The notes: generated from the sequence alone by a model not told the origin. Shown: positions 11,781 through 23,981, counted from the stretch's first letter. The stretch: DNA of 64,000 nucleotides from Gigaspora rosea (GCA_003550325.1 QKWP01000262.1:246569-310568), one strand, 5' to 3'. Numbers and translations: made by a program.

Positions 11781-11885
11781 AGAATCAATTAGTAAAATTT
11801 AGAAATCATAAAAATATATATAATTTTATTAATAAAATTATATAAAATTTCTATGATTCTCTAAATTTTATAATTTATCATAACT
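11781..11885. repeat. Solo copy of palindrome A
   Basis: AGAATCAATTAGTAAAATTT and its inverted partner flank a core with ATAATTTTATTAATAAAATTAT. The same palindrome recurs in the array at 14640-16345. Confidence 0.8.
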
Positions 11886-12745
11886 TCTTGCACTAGAGCT
11901 TTGACCAAAATCAGAAAATAGTAATCTGGGCAGGTCAGATATTTATCCAGGTCATGATCTGGGTCAATGTGTTATATGAACAATTATAAAGTTTTTTGCA
12001 CATTTTAATTACCAAATTAGGAAGGCAATTGAATTTTATAAATCTTATATAACAATAGATCATAAATTCATAAATTTGATTTTGAAAAGATCAAAAATGT
12101 GCATTCGCTTTAAATAGAAATTATGTGACAAGAAGCAAAAATTATTGTAGTATTTACAGATAGTTTAAACTTAAATGAAATAGAATTATTCTTTTACAAA
12201 TTAACTATGTTTAAATTAATTCTCTGCAAATTAATTTTTTGTGAAGTAATTATTTTTTTCCATTCGGCAATCCTGCCCTCTGTGTCTGTAGACTTTAATA
12301 TATATAACTGCACATATGTTTGACTGTATATACATTTATTTTACTATAACAGAAGAGCTCACCCGATTTTATCCAGATGCGACCTGCCTAGCAAAAATTT
12401 TGCCTCAATTCGGATTCTCAACTTACTGAGAATATGATCCCTCCTATCACTGGCTGGTACATGCTAACCATATCAGAATTGCCTTCTTTTTAGACTTTCT
12501 TCTCCTACCTTTTCTAGTAGAAAGAACCTACTACAAGAAAATCTATAGCAACTGAGGAGAAATAATAAAAGGAAAATAAAGTGGGGAAGTACCAACTACT
12601 CCTAAACAAAAAACCAAGTTCGATAAAAAGTAAAAATGAAAAGAAAGAAGAAAAAAGCAAAAAGAAATAGCAAGATAAAAATTATATAATACTGCGCAAG
12701 AAAACGGCTCGCCAAAGTATTATATGTACATGACAAGAAAAAGAA
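11886..12745. other. Non-coding stretch with GGGTCA motifs
   Basis: The words GGTCAGATATTTATCCAG and GATCTGGGTC near 11925-11965 resemble, in inverted form, GACCCATGATCTACTGGGTC near 14570-14600, so the two may be ends of a decayed element. No gene was recognised. Confidence 0.35.
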
Positions 12746-12747
12746 AA

Positions 12748-13255
12748 ATCTAGAATTTAGTTTTCGCAGATCTGCCTACTCCATTGTGCCATGTCTCATT
12801 ACACGTCCGTTCATGTTTATCCACCTGCATGCCTTCTTCCCGATTAGGATAGGAACAACAATGCCGATCTTTTGGAGGGGGTATACCGAATTTCCCACTT
12901 TTCGTCCAAAATTCTAGAGAAAAGACTTCTAGCGAGAATATGGTAGTAGGAATATGTTCTAATATGTTCTTGTATCCAAAAAACCTTAGGGAGAGTGTTG
13001 AAAAACTCATTTTTTAGTTCACCGCCTAGCCAAGCTATAATACTTTCGTCGACGAAAGAAAACTTCCACCAGAATTTCTTGTACCAAGGGCACCCACTGC
13101 CTGTTATCTTGCACAATTGACACTTCTGGCTTGTGTGCTGAATATATAAAGGAGTCCCCAAGAACAGAGAAGTAGGTTGACCTTTATAAAAACCAGTTTT
13201 AATAGCTGCTTTGTCTTTTACTAAGCAAATTTTTTGTTTTTCGTTTGTTCGGAAA
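12748..13255 (-). pseudogene. Coding remnant with Cys/Trp-rich segment, not recognised
   Basis: Reading the minus strand from 13255, an open frame gives KDKAAIKTGFYKGQPTS, then CQLCKITGSGCPWYKKFWW, a segment with IIAWLGGEL, and ILARSLFSRILDEKWEIRY. Near 12845 it shifts frame and continues to a stop at about 12750 (ending TWHNGVGRSAKTKF). Its codon use and GC content stand out from the surrounding AT-rich DNA, which supports a coding origin. No start codon or splice partner is clear. A fragment of a retroelement or of a host gene exon are both possible. Confidence 0.45.
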
Positions 13256-14639
13256 TTTGTACAAGTGATCGTTGGAAAGAGTTTGTATGCTTATTTTTTG
13301 TTTGTGAAGTAATTATTAGAAATCAATTATAACCTAATACCATTAAATAAATATTAAATAAAAAAACTTAATAAAATTGAATTAATATATCTAAGCAAAA
13401 TTGCAATAAATATAATTTGAATTTTAAGGTGATCTGTTAGTAATGATAAAAAGTAGATTATGTTTTCTTATTTTGTATCATTTCTGAATTTATGTTAATT
13501 CTAAATTGTTATTTTAGAATTAGTATCCATTTAACAATTATTAAAAAAAAAAGCAAGCAAAAAAAATTTAGAAATAATAATAATAAAATAAATAATAATA
13601 ATAATAATTAAAAAATAAAGGATTAAAAAAAATATAGATATAAATACATTTGAATATTTATTGATAATTAGTAATTCATATTAATTGAACTATATTAATT
13701 ATTACATATATATGTAAACTATGTGCAATAAATTTTAATTTATTCAGAATAATACAAGTTTTGTATCTTGTCAAAAATTTAAAAATATGCAAAGGAATTA
13801 AGAAATTACTATAAAAGATTATATACAAGACCTATGTCTTTTAAATTATACCAAAAAAATTAATTGTAAAAAAAAAGAAATTAATTAGTAAAAAATGAGG
13901 ATGGTTCTGATATATGGAGGTCTTGTATATGGCCTTTTATAGTACTATCTTTGGTAACAAACAGGTATGCTTAATTATAGGCAGCTAAAAATATTTTTGC
14001 ACTAAAAATATTTTAGACTGCCTAAAATATTTTTGCCATTACAACATTATATCAAGCAAAAAATAATTTAGACCCACATGTATAATTTTATTCATAATGT
14101 ATTATTGCCAACATATTAGTGTAGAAAAAAAAAGTAATAAATGTTTTATGTTGCAACAGGACTTACATATATATGATCTAAACATGAAAGATAGAAATAA
14201 TAACTGTCAATTATGTTTTAAATGGAATGACCTTATTACAATATATCTGTAAATTAAGCATACAATTCTATTAGTATAAACTAAAAAATAAAATAAAAAA
14301 AAAATTAAAAAAGCCAACATATGTATGTAAAAAAATACTATATATAATTATATGCATGTTTTTTTTTAATAAAACAAATACAGACAAACTAAGTTTCAGA
14401 TTGTACAGGTCAACTCATTTTAAGGCCAATTTACAATTCATAGCAGAGCTTTACTATATAGTAAATTATTTCTTTCTACCTATAAATAGTTATATTAGTT
14501 AAATTGCACAATATAGTGTTTTTGCCTATTTGGAATTCTGATCTATTTGACCCAGGCCAGAGCAATTTTTGACCCATGATCTACTGGGTCAGATAACCTA
14601 TGGATCACCCAACCTGGGTCAAAGCTCTATCTTGCACTA
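13256..14639. other. AT-rich non-coding DNA
   Basis: No gene recognised. Around 13805-13945 there is an inverted repeat: CTATAAAAGATTATATACAA and TTGTATATGGCCTTTTATAG, with GACCTATGTC/AGGTCTTG inside, consistent with a small fold-back element. Confidence 0.4.
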
Positions 14640-14898
14640 ATTAAACTTCTTTAGTACCAAAATATACAACAAATTAGTATATTTTATTTTTCTTTTTTTA
14701 AAATTTAAAAAAAGGATGCTTAATTTTGAAAATTTATCAAAAATTCAAAATTAAGCATCTTTGATACAAATTTTAAAAAAAATAAAATAAATATACTGAT
14801 ATAATGTATTTTTTGCTACTAAACAAGTTTAATTAGAGCAAAAGTAAAATTTAAAGAATCATAGAAATTTTTTGTATAATTTTATTAATAAAATTACA

Positions 14899-15644
14899 TA
14901 AGGCCATATAAACTTAATTTTTTGGTTCTTATAACCCAACTGGATCATATTTTGAAAATTTTTTGAAACCAATTTTTTATATTTTTAATAGCTGGGTGGA
15001 ATTTCAAAAAATTTTTTTAAAAATATTATAAAATTTAAAATTTTTATATATAAAATTTTTAGAAAAAAACCTAATTTGACACTAGTTGTTTGAAATATAG
15101 ATTTTGTGTAACATGTAAATCAAAATAATTTTTATCAAATAAACAAAGAAATAACTAAAATTTTTGCTAATATTAAAGTTAGAGTTAGGGCCTGGGATGG
15201 AATAGGGCATGTTTTATACCAAAATTTCATGAAAAATTTTTTTTACTAGAGCCCCAAAGATAATTTTATAGACAAAATTTTGAGATATAATTTAGTTTGG
15301 GTTTTTTGCTTTGTTTTTGTTGTACAAAAAATAATCTGCATATGATCTACAAAGTGCATTTAATTCGATATTTTGATTGGCTTTTATATTTATTTTGTAT
15401 AACTAAGTGTCAATATACCTAGTATCCAAATAGTAATAGTATAGTAATTGTCAAATTTTTAAATAATGTTCATGAGAGCAGGTTATTACTTTATTTAATA
15501 TATAATGCCCAGGTTATTATTTTTAAAATTAAAATTTAAATTTTATAATTTAAAAATTTTATAAATTTTTAAATAAAAACTCAAAGCTGTCAGGTTATTT
15601 TTTTTATATTATGAAAACCAAAAAATTAATTTTATATGGCCTAA
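14899..15644. mobile_element. Element with AGGCCATATAAACTTAATT ends, nested
   Basis: Left AAGGCCATATAAACTTAATT and right (reverse complement) TAGGCCATATAAAATTAATT are inverted and continue into TTTTTTGGTT and ATAA. It splits a palindrome A copy. A shorter relative with the same ends is at 59463-59678. Its interior holds a further TTAGGG-type core at about 15176-15380, giving three levels of nesting. Confidence 0.75.
15176..15385 (+). mobile_element. TTAGGG...GATTGG core module, decayed
   Basis: It begins with AGTTAGAGTTAGGGCC and ends with GATATTTTGATTGGCTTTT. Between them it has ACCAAAATTTCATGAAAAAT, ACTAGAGCCCCAAAGATA and TTTTGTTGTACA, in the same order as the interior of the MITE at 11050-11356. 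Clear terminal repeats of its own are not visible. Confidence 0.55.
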
Positions 15645-16364
15645 AGTTCTATTATTTTCTAAATTTTACTAATTAAAACTAACTGCTTTAATTAAACTTG
15701 TTCTGCACCAAAAAAATATATCATATTGGTATGTTCTATTTTATTTTTTTTTAAATTTGTATTAAAAATACTTAATTTGAAATTTGATAAAAATTTTAAA
15801 AATTAAGTATTCTTTCTTCAAATTTTAAAAAAAGTAGAATAAATTATAGTACTTTGATGTATTTTTTAGTGCTGAAAAAGTTTACTTAGTGCAAATAGGT
15901 AGAATCAATTAGTAAAATTTAGAAAATCATAGAAGTTTGTATAATTGTATTAATAAAATTATACATTTTTTTATAATTCTCTAAATTTTACTAATTGATT
16001 CTAATTTTCACTCTAAGTAAACTTGTTTAGCACCAAAAAATAATTATATTGATATATTTTATTTTATTTTTGTAAAGATACTTAATTTTGATTTTTTGAT
16101 AAAAATTTTTAAAATTAAGCATCCTTTCTTCAAATTTTAAGAAAAATAAAATAAAATATACCAATTTGTTATATTTTTTGGTGTTGAACAAGTTTATTTA
16201 GTTCAAGAAGTTATGATCAATTAGTATACAAAATGAGATTTTTAATAACTTCATTAATATAATTATGCAAAATGCTATGATTCTCTAAATTTTACTAATC
16301 AATTTATACTTCTCACCCTAAGTAAACTTGTTTAGTATCTGAAAATATATATGTTATTCATATT

Positions 16365-16740
16365 CAAACTAGTTTGCAAACTTTGGACTAGCCCAGACCA
16401 AACTTATAATTGAGTAATTGAGTTCGAGTTTAGTATAAAGTTTGAAATAATAAAATTTAAAGTTTGAGTCTGGTCTGAACTAGACCAAACATGGACCCAA
16501 AACTAGGAGCACTAGTTTATATAAATGTATATGAATGCTCTACTGAACCTGAACATGTTCATGAACTTATAAACTGAACTTGAACTAAACCTGAACCAGC
16601 TAAAAAGATTAATACTAAACTGAGCCTAAACATGTTTTAAAAAATGTTCAAGTTCAAGTTCAGGTTCAATATTGAATTAACCAGAACTTGACCTAAGTTC
16701 AGTTCAGTTTAGGTTCATAGGAACACTAACATAAACTTTA
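16365..16740. mobile_element. Two small GAAC/GTTC-rich inverted-repeat elements
   Basis: About 16370-16495 has TTTGGACTAGCCCAGACCAA paired with GTCTGGTCTGAACTAGACCA. About 16530-16735 has CTGAACCTGAACATGTTC repeated and paired with TTCAAGTTCAGGTTC and TTTAGGTTCATAGGAAC. The composition resembles hAT-type subterminal repeats, but target duplications were not found. Confidence 0.45.
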
Positions 16741-18899
16741 CTTTTTTTATATTAATTAATTAATATTAAAGATTATATAATAAGTTAAAGAAATCAGGTT
16801 TACTTTTTTGCAACATAGGTCCCTATTTTTTAAAAAACATACTAAGTAATCAGGATCAGGTGCTCTAAGTAAAAGTGTTTAGGTTCAGGACCCCAAAAAC
16901 CTTACAAAAAATAAAATTAGGACCTTATATTTAATATATATTATATTATATTAAAAATTTCTGAAACTGCCCCTAACTCTAAAATTTAGCAAACAAACAT
17001 ATTAGCCAACAACATTATAGAGCATAATATTCTCTAAAAGAAATTGTTTGTTTATAAAAATAAAATTAAATTTTTAGTAGAAAAATTAGAAATTTTTGAA
17101 AATAAAGACAGTATAAAGACAATCTTTGAAATCATTATTTTGATAATATTAATATGACTTTGATACAAAGGTTTTTATTAATAATTTATCTCTTATTAAC
17201 AAAATGAAGATAGTTTGGCTTCATAATTATATTATAATTTTTTTAATTAACATGAATTTTATTAACTACATAAATTGATATCTAAATGTACTAAAATTTG
17301 ATTTTGGTTATTCTTCAATCAGTAAAATTTGATAAATGAGCATTTAATTAAGAATTGACAAAATTTTAATTGATGCAGAACATATAGACTAGTCATTTAT
17401 TCTAGCTACATTAATTATTTCAATCATGATTATCAAGGCAATTTTACTTTTTACATTTATTCTAGTTATGTTAATTATTGCAAACATGATTATTGGGATG
17501 ATAGGAGGCAATTTTACTCTATTTACATTTGTAGCCACACTAATTGTGCTTGTAAAACTTCTTGCACACTTATAACTTTTGAAGGAATATTATCAAATTT
17601 GGATTAGGCCCTAAGGAAAAATTTTATCTCATATAATTATTGAAATTGGTTATAAAGTTTATTAGTGGCAAATTGTTTTTGTTACAATTGGATTGAAAAA
17701 ATTTCATCTTGTACAAGTTGACCAATTATTTACAAATGATTGCAAAACATAACTATATAGTACTTTTCAGAAATCTCAATAAATTAAAAAATGTATATAC
17801 AGTATTAAATTTGGTTCAAATTACATATATATCTCATAATTTTAAAAACCGACATACTTTAAACCATCTTGAAGTAAACTACAAAGTAATGCATAACGTA
17901 CCAGCAAATTTATTTCACAAACCTAATGTGTTTTACCTAATAATCTTTAGTAGTTCTAATAGTTATGTTTGATGGATCTTTAACAGCTTTAATATAAAAA
18001 TATAATCCTCACATAATAAAATAAAGGTTTGACGACGCTTAATAGATTTGTCATCGAAAAATTTAGTAGGCTTTCAAATGCATTACGAAATAAAAATCAA
18101 TATTCTTGTAACTCGCTCATTTTTAAAAATTTACAGTATGGACATAGAATTCAATTTCATCTGTATTAACAATCTGATAATTACTAAATTTTAAGTTAAT
18201 TTTAAAATCTGCTTATTAAGTGGAATTTAGAATTCTCTAACCAACAGTGTCAATTTAGAATTTCGTTACAACATAAGTTGATTTGGAAACCACAATAATT
18301 CGATTTTACATACAACATATATATATAGTCCTATACGAATGTCACCTCACGGCAACTTTTTGTAATTGAACCTAATTAAAATCCCAACTTACTATTGAAT
18401 TATCGTGATATAAATATGATTGCGTGTCAACTTTATGGCGCATATACTAAAAATGAACCCGATCGAATAAAACTAATGTTGTTGTCATGTCAAACCCATC
18501 TCCATACCTTAAACCCATCTCTTTTTTCTATAAACTTATTATAACATACTATGTTATAAATTTTAGGGTTGTATAAAAATGCGCCGTAGTGAAATAGAAA
18601 ATTTTTGTGCAATATTCAATATTTCGATGACCTATAGTAAAATGCTTCTGATTTTTTTTTTTTTTAAAAAAAAAAATTATATTTAAGTATAGGAAATTAA
18701 ATTGCTAAATTTTGAAATAATTGTTTCTTTGTGAATTATTAATAAAAAATTATTTACACCTTAATTCTAATTATACTATCTTAATGAGAAAATGACTAGT
18801 ATTGTGAAATTCTAATTTTTTAAATCGTAATTTTTCGGAATCTATTAAAAATTTTATGGACGCTTGTTAGCGTTAATATATATATATATATATAATTAT
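16741..18899. other. AT-rich non-coding DNA
   Basis: No gene supported. The 87-residue frame at 17709-17972 has Asn/Lys/Tyr-rich composition typical of random AT DNA. There are direct repeats of TTTATTCTAGYTAYGTTAATTATT with CATGATTAT near 17396-17490. Confidence 0.4.
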
Positions 18900-19048
18900 T
18901 TATCCGGCAGCTTACTATGATCGTACCACCAGAATAATTCGATGGTGATTGTAACATCATCAAATAACTTCGTTATTTGATGATGACGCAGTTATCATCG
19001 AAAGAACTCGGATTTTTCTGTTGGTTCGGTCGTCGTAAGCCTCCAGAT
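18900..19048. mobile_element. 149-bp fold-back MITE
   Basis: Ends TATCCGGCAGCTTACTATGA and (reverse complement) TATCTGGAGGCTTACGACGA. The centre is a perfect hairpin: CATCATCAAATAAC, three to four bases, GTTATTTGATGATG at about 18957-18986. TA lies at both ends. Confidence 0.8.
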
Positions 19049-20040
19049 AAAACCGTTATTGGATGCTACGTACGCAACCAGAGAAAATGAATCATTTTGC
19101 AAATAATTCTGTTATTGGCTGCTTCTCATCCAATAACTATATAATATATAATTGTTTAAATTTATGCATATAGTTTAAAATATTTAAACTATATTTACTA
19201 TATTTGAAATTAAAATATAATAAAATTATTTTTGTTTTCCAATTTAATAATAAACCTATCTATTTTACATTTGGATTTGCAAATGAAAATCTTAGAACTT
19301 AATATTTACTTAAAAATTAAAATCTTATAAATACATTATAAACATATTTAAATTTTAGATTTTCATAATTTAATATTTTAATATTGGGGATTTCAACGTT
19401 AACAAATAAGTGACGCATTTTGAAAATAAATAGGATTTTTTCAATAGCATTTTTACTATGTTATATTATATTTCGGAAAAATAAATTATGATTCTCTGAT
19501 TTTAACTTTGATATGAAACTCTCTATTTATAATTTTTGTATCTTTTTATAATCAAATATATAACTGATAACAATAAAAGATAGCAATAATACTTACCATT
19601 TTAATAAATTTGTGTATAGTAAGTAGATAAACTACTAGTATCATATTGCTTTGCCTGCATTATAATTCTTCATAAAAAAAATCATGTGCATGATTCTATA
19701 ATTAATGCGCATTGGACAACACTAGTTATAACTGATATATAGCCGTTGATAAGTCCTTTATGTTTTAAAGTTTAGAGAAAGTATCTTGTTTCTTCTTCTA
19801 ATATCATATAATTATAAGAAAGTTCTAAACAACCTTAATTAATGATAAAAAAATATTCATTTCAAAATTTTGCAATTTGACTTTAACTGATTGTGATTGG
19901 CATAATGGAACCCATTTCAAATTACATTATTAACTTTAATAAAATGCGTATTACATTTTTAATAAATTAAATAAAGATTGAACGAAATTTTTCAAAAAAA
20001 AAAAAAAATTTGGCGAAATATAGATTCTGCGAAATAATTA
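19049..20040. other. AT-rich non-coding DNA
   Basis: No gene or clear repeat recognised apart from short A/T tracts. Confidence 0.4.
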
Positions 20041-20070
20041 GAGCAAATTTTTTTTATATAAAATGATTAT

Positions 20071-20265
20071 CGTTAAAAAACGTTTCGCGACCATATGTAA
20101 ACAATATTATTGTTTACATAGAAACTCTATATGGTCGCGAAACATGTTTTAACGATATCTTGTGTTCTACCAGGCCAATTTCAATGATTTTACACCATTA
20201 GAATCGCAAGAATGTGCTCTACAACTTTTGTTTAGTGGAGAAGGAAGGTCAGCTTAATAAAAAAA
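20071..20265. mobile_element. Fold-back relic with TCGCGACCATAT hairpin
   Basis: CGTTAAAAAACGTTTCGCGA and TCGCGAAACATGTTTTAACG form a hairpin at 20071-20156 with AAACAATATTATTGTTT at its centre. The right arm continues to about 20265 in sequence that, reversed, reads TTGTAGAGCACATTCTTGCG then TCTAATGGTGTAAAATCATT; this resembles the arms of the fold-back at 48560-49097. The left arm is largely lost. Confidence 0.65.
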
Positions 20266-20342
20266 TTCGTTATTGCTCTGACAGTGCCAGATTCCAGAAA
20301 TTTGATAAACAATAATTTGATTTTCCCCAATTTTACTATATA

Positions 20343-20628
20343 TGGGGATGGCTAAAGCCAGGTGCGTTTATATGTTTTTTGATTATTTAATTAAAATTAG
20401 TGTAAGGGTTAGTTAGGGGTTAGGGTTAGGGCTTGGCTTATAAGTAAAATTGTCTTCCCGACATTTTTTATTAATGCTCCTAGACAGGTTTAGACACTCG
20501 TTTTTTGTATTTTCGGCGGTTTTCACTTTTTTTCTTTGTTTTTGTCTCGTCGGGCTGATCCGTAAAGATCAAATTTTACGATTTGATTGGCTTTCTATCA
20601 CGTGAACGCACCTGGCTTTAGACGACCC
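20343..20628. mobile_element. 286-bp MITE with CTAAAGCCAGGTGCGTT ends
   Basis: Left GGCTAAAGCCAGGTGCGTT and right (reverse complement) GTCTAAAGCCAGGTGCGTT are inverted; TA words flank both. The interior has GGGGTTAGGGTTAGGGC on the left and ACGATTTGATTGGCTTT on the right, the same core as at 11050-11356 but with unrelated ends. Confidence 0.85.
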
Positions 20629-20996
20629 TATATATGGTAATATATACAGCCCCTGTTTGGTATACGGATTACGAATTAAAAATTTTACAACAGTAATGGT
20701 TTACTATAGATCAGGATCTGCGTGATTGCTGAAAGTTTGCATATATCGAAATAGGACTACATAAATTTGATCTACATAGTGTATCAATACAATACCCAAA
20801 TACAGAAACAAAGATATTTTGACAAGATGGTGACACAAATAATGATTTTAAGGAGTAAACAAAAAATTTAAGTATCCTAGGATGGATTAACGGACTGTGT
20901 TGGTGTTTACCAATAGGTAGTCTTGGTACGAGTTCCGGTCGTTCACCATTCCTAAATCCTTACTGGGTAGGACGCCTGGAGTCAGGGATACAGGGA
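20629..20996. other. Intervening DNA without a gene
   Basis: No coding signal. CAGGGATACAGGGATTGG occurs just before the following element. Confidence 0.35.
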
Positions 20997-21903
20997 TTGG
21001 ACCGGTTAAACGCTTATTTGGATATCCCTATAATTAACCACATATCCGGATATTATAATGGTTTCACGGATAAAAACTGTTCACCAAAGGGTAACCTAAC
21101 GGGTATCTGCAGGTATCTGCAGGTATCCGCAGGTATCCGTGGGTATCCGCAAGTACCTGCGTGTATTAAGTAACCCGGAAAATTTATAAATGCTATGTAT
21201 GCTCGTAATAATCGATTGCTTTTTTAGGAAAGCTGCATGATAATTATTAACAGCAGGTTTTAGCAAGCATAACGATACGCAATAACGATACGCAATAACG
21301 ATAAGTTATTTATTTCAATTGACATTTTTGTAAACGAGATAAAGAAATTGCTACAAGATTTTTTTTTTTGAGCTACAAATTCCTCAGTTATTTTTATGTA
21401 ATGTAGCGTGTATATTAATGGGGATACGTATAAACTGCATACTTTATTAAACTGTAAACTGTACAAAAGATTAAACATCTTAATTTCATTTATGAAACCT
21501 AATATCTGCATATTAAAACACATCTAATCAATTATGCATAATCTTTTAGTTTCTTAGTCATCGATGATTGACAATTCACTTTCTCTAACTTGACCAACTT
21601 TGATATGTCATCTAGCAAATTTACAAAAATACAGTGCCAAATTCCCTATAACTTATAAAAAACGATCATATTACAGTATATTATAACATGTGGATGTGCC
21701 GTATTGTTATACTGTGTCGTAATTATTTTATGCAACTTTATATAATGATTTTACTGAATCACTATTCATGACATCCGTAAGTATCCGGGAATTCAGATAT
21801 CTGTATGATTATCTGGTATCCGTAGGTTTATCCGTTAACTGTAAGTTAAAAACTAGCAGTTATCCGGATACTGATAAACGGATAAAAAGATAGCCGGGTC
21901 CAA
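20997..21903. mobile_element. 907-bp element with ATCCGGATA subterminal motifs
   Basis: TTGGACCGGTTAAAC at the left pairs with GTAGCCGGGTCCAA-like sequence at the right (TAGCCGGGTCCAA). Both subterminal regions are rich in TATCCG/CGGATA words. A 10-bp array GGTATCYGCA runs at about 21101-21160. The 87-residue minus frame at 21260-21523 has no recognisable motif. The ends are short and imperfect. Confidence 0.5.
21101..21162. repeat. 10-bp tandem array GGTATCYGCA, six copies
   Basis: Units read GGTATCTGCA, GGTATCTGCA, GGTATCCGCA, GGTATCCGTG, GGTATCCGCA and a diverged last copy. It lies in the subterminal part of the surrounding element. Confidence 0.9.
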
Positions 21904-21906
21904 GCT

Positions 21907-22327
21907 CAAGGATGGCATGACCAAATGACTAGTGATCAGTCATTGGTCATTTCAACCCCAAATGACCTATTTAACATATGTTGACTGATAATCTAATGTC
22001 TCCAACCAATCAATATTAATTTTAGACAAAAAAAATATGATCGATAATCGTAGCTGCATATAAAAGTCAAAATTTTATAATGTTAATCGATATATATATT
22101 AAGTAAAAGTGTTCAGAAGATCAAATTTCATAGATTCCGAAAATTTGGATAACTTCTTATTAATCATTTTTATGCTTTATGGTTATACGAAAAATTGGAA
22201 AAATTTGGCATAAACTTAAAACACAAAAATGATTCAATAAAAAGTTATCAAAATTAGATGATTTTTTTTTAAAATATATACAATTTGTTCTTTTGAACAA
22301 CTTTACTTTAGTCATTTATCATCCCTG
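21907..22327. mobile_element. hAT-like relic, CAAGGATG...CATCCCTG
   Basis: Left CAAGGATGGCATGACCAAAT and right (reverse complement) CAGGGATGATAAATGACT share the hAT-like tip and an AAATGAC subterminal word; TGGTCATTT and CAAATGAC repeat inside. No 8-bp target duplication could be matched. Confidence 0.4.
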
Positions 22328-22589
22328 CCTGGGGCTGATACTGGCTTTCTTTTTAAATTTTCAAAAAAAAATTTTTTTTAATAAATTAATTAGGCCACTA
22401 ACAAGATATATCGATAGATTGTATTTTCATGTTAAATATCTATGCAGCGTACCCATAAAATTGTCTCCTGTAATTTTTTACAAATTAAGATTTTAAATTA
22501 AAAATCCTAATAAATTACAAACTAAGCATATCTGCTGTTCCTAAATAATATGTAGAATTATGACAAATTATCTATAATAGTTAGTAAAA

Positions 22590-22670
22590 TTATACGTACG
22601 TACGTACAAATTATATAAATTATTTAATTAATTGATCTTAATAGCAATAAAATAATATACGTACGTCACT
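22590..22670. repeat. TACG tetranucleotide runs
   Basis: TACGTACGTACGTAC near 22593 and ATACGTACGTCAC near 22658, as also at 2944-2958. Simple self-complementary repeats. Confidence 0.8.
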
Positions 22671-22849
22671 GATGCAGGGGTATGACACGTGTACAGTAAT
22701 CTGATATATAAATAATGATCATCAATTTTTTCTTTTTTTTTAGCTTTCATAATTTCGTCTCGTGCAGGTTTCGCCGTTTATTATATGGTTTTATGGATTG
22801 TTACTTAAGCTTCGTCTTTTAATGTCATTCTTGTGTTTTAACGTTTGCA

Positions 22850-23155
22850 TTGTGGTACAATACAACAGGTATAGATGTTACACAATACGATGGAAAGTGA
22901 TTTGCGCAGTTTTACACGATGCGTGGAGCAGTTTGCACAATGGATAAAGTAGTTTGTACACATTTGCACAACATAGAGCGTATTTGCAAAATAGGTAGAG
23001 TAGAGCAGTTTGCACAATAAGTGGAGCAATTGCACTATACGTAGAGCGTTCCATATTTAATAGGTAAAAGGTTGCTCCATAAATAGACGATAGATAGTTG
23101 CACTATACGACAAGAAGTTGCATGATCTGTGAACAGTTTTACATAATACAGCCCT
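22850..23155. repeat. Degenerate GAGCAGTTTGCACAAT repeat
   Basis: Imperfect units of about 20-27 bases (GGAGCAGTTTGCACAATGGA, GAGCAGTTTGCACAATAAGT, GGAGCAATTGCACTATACGT) fill the interval, and related words (GTAGTTTCTATTATAGGTCG, CATGATGCATGGAATAGTAG) continue after the element at 23153-23446 to about 23560. The overlapping short reading frames on both strands follow this repeat and are not genes. Confidence 0.7.
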
Positions 23156-23446
23156 ATAAAAAAATCTCTTGGAATTGTTCAGAAAATTATCCGATTTTTG
23201 TTCGGAAAATCGACTCAATTCCGAACATTTTAAAGAATGTTTATTGGAAGTATATGTTTTTATATGGTTTTTATGGGTTTTATACATTTTCTATTCGTTT
23301 ATTATACGACAATTTTTAATCAAACAAAACATTTCTATAATTACATCCCATACAAACACGTAATGAAAACAGCACAAACATAAGCCCTTGTTCGGAAAAT
23401 CGACACTATTCCGAACAATTCCTGAACCAATTTTTATAAGGATAGA
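23153..23446. mobile_element. Small element with TTGTTCGGAAAATCGA motifs
   Basis: CTATAAAAAAATCTCTTGGA at the left pairs with AATTTTTATAAG at the right, and both subterminal regions carry TTGTTCGGAAAATCGAC followed by ATTCCGAACA. It interrupts the degenerate repeat around it. The two long frames at 23098-23363 lie inside and share no recognisable motif. Confidence 0.55.
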
Positions 23447-23751
23447 GTAGTTTCTATTATAGGTCGAACAGTTGGCAATACTTAGAGAAATCGCATGATG
23501 CATGGAATAGTAGCACAACGTGAAGCAATACAATACGTGAAGCAAGAATACGAAGATAGGATACACATATTGTACTAAATTTTTTGATCAATTTTAGTTG
23601 ACTACCTAATTTCATGTAAACTTTCAATGATGTGGAATTATCATTAACAATGTTATGGAAAGAATGGCGTGGAAATATCATTAACAATGTTATGAAGAGA
23701 ACCGGCAAGAAATTTTAAAGATGCAAGACTTACAAGAATACAGTGATTTGG

Positions 23752-23981
23752 ATCGAATTCCGAACACGTGATGACTTTGGAAAACTTTCAATTTTTTTTG
23801 ACGTTAAGGTGGGTTAATTTTGAAGCTTGTTTTAGTGTAAAAAGGATATATTTATAGTAAAAACATCAAGAAAAATTTTTATTTAGAACACGAAAGGTGG
23901 TAATTTTTTTTTTATTTATGCTGATTCCTCGTTGGTTAATTTAGGATCGGATCATCATGTGTTCGGAAAATCGATCCTACG
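23752..23981. mobile_element. 230-bp MITE with TTCCGAACACGTGATGA ends
   Basis: Left GGATCGAATTCCGAACACGT and right (reverse complement) GGATCGATTTTCCGAACACA are inverted and continue to GATGA. The interior has GGTGGGTTAATTTTGAAG, TATAGTAAAAACATCAAG and TTAGAACACGAAAGGTGG in the order of the common core, then GATTCCTCGTTGGTTAATTT. Its ends also match the GTTCGGAAAATCG word of the element at 23153-23446. Confidence 0.7.

Larger units (their letters stand above)
14640..16345. repeat. Array of two alternating palindromes (A and B)
   Basis: Palindrome B has outer arms AAACTTGTTTAGCACCAAAA and its inverse and a core with CTTAATTTTGA / AAAATTAAGCATC. Copies lie at about 14645-14835, 15690-15890 and 16020-16200. 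Palindrome A (AGAATCAATTAGTAAAATTT and inverse) lies at 15900-16010 and 16208-16312, and a further copy is split by the element at 14899-15644. The B-A-B-A order gives a repeat of roughly 320 bp. Confidence 0.8.

Noticed and set aside
17709..17972. 87-residue plus-strand frame
   Set aside because: Asn/Tyr/Leu-rich, no domain, no splice partner; expected by chance in this composition.
22762..23708. Cluster of short frames on both strands
   Set aside because: They follow a degenerate tandem repeat and an inverted-repeat element; no frame is favoured.
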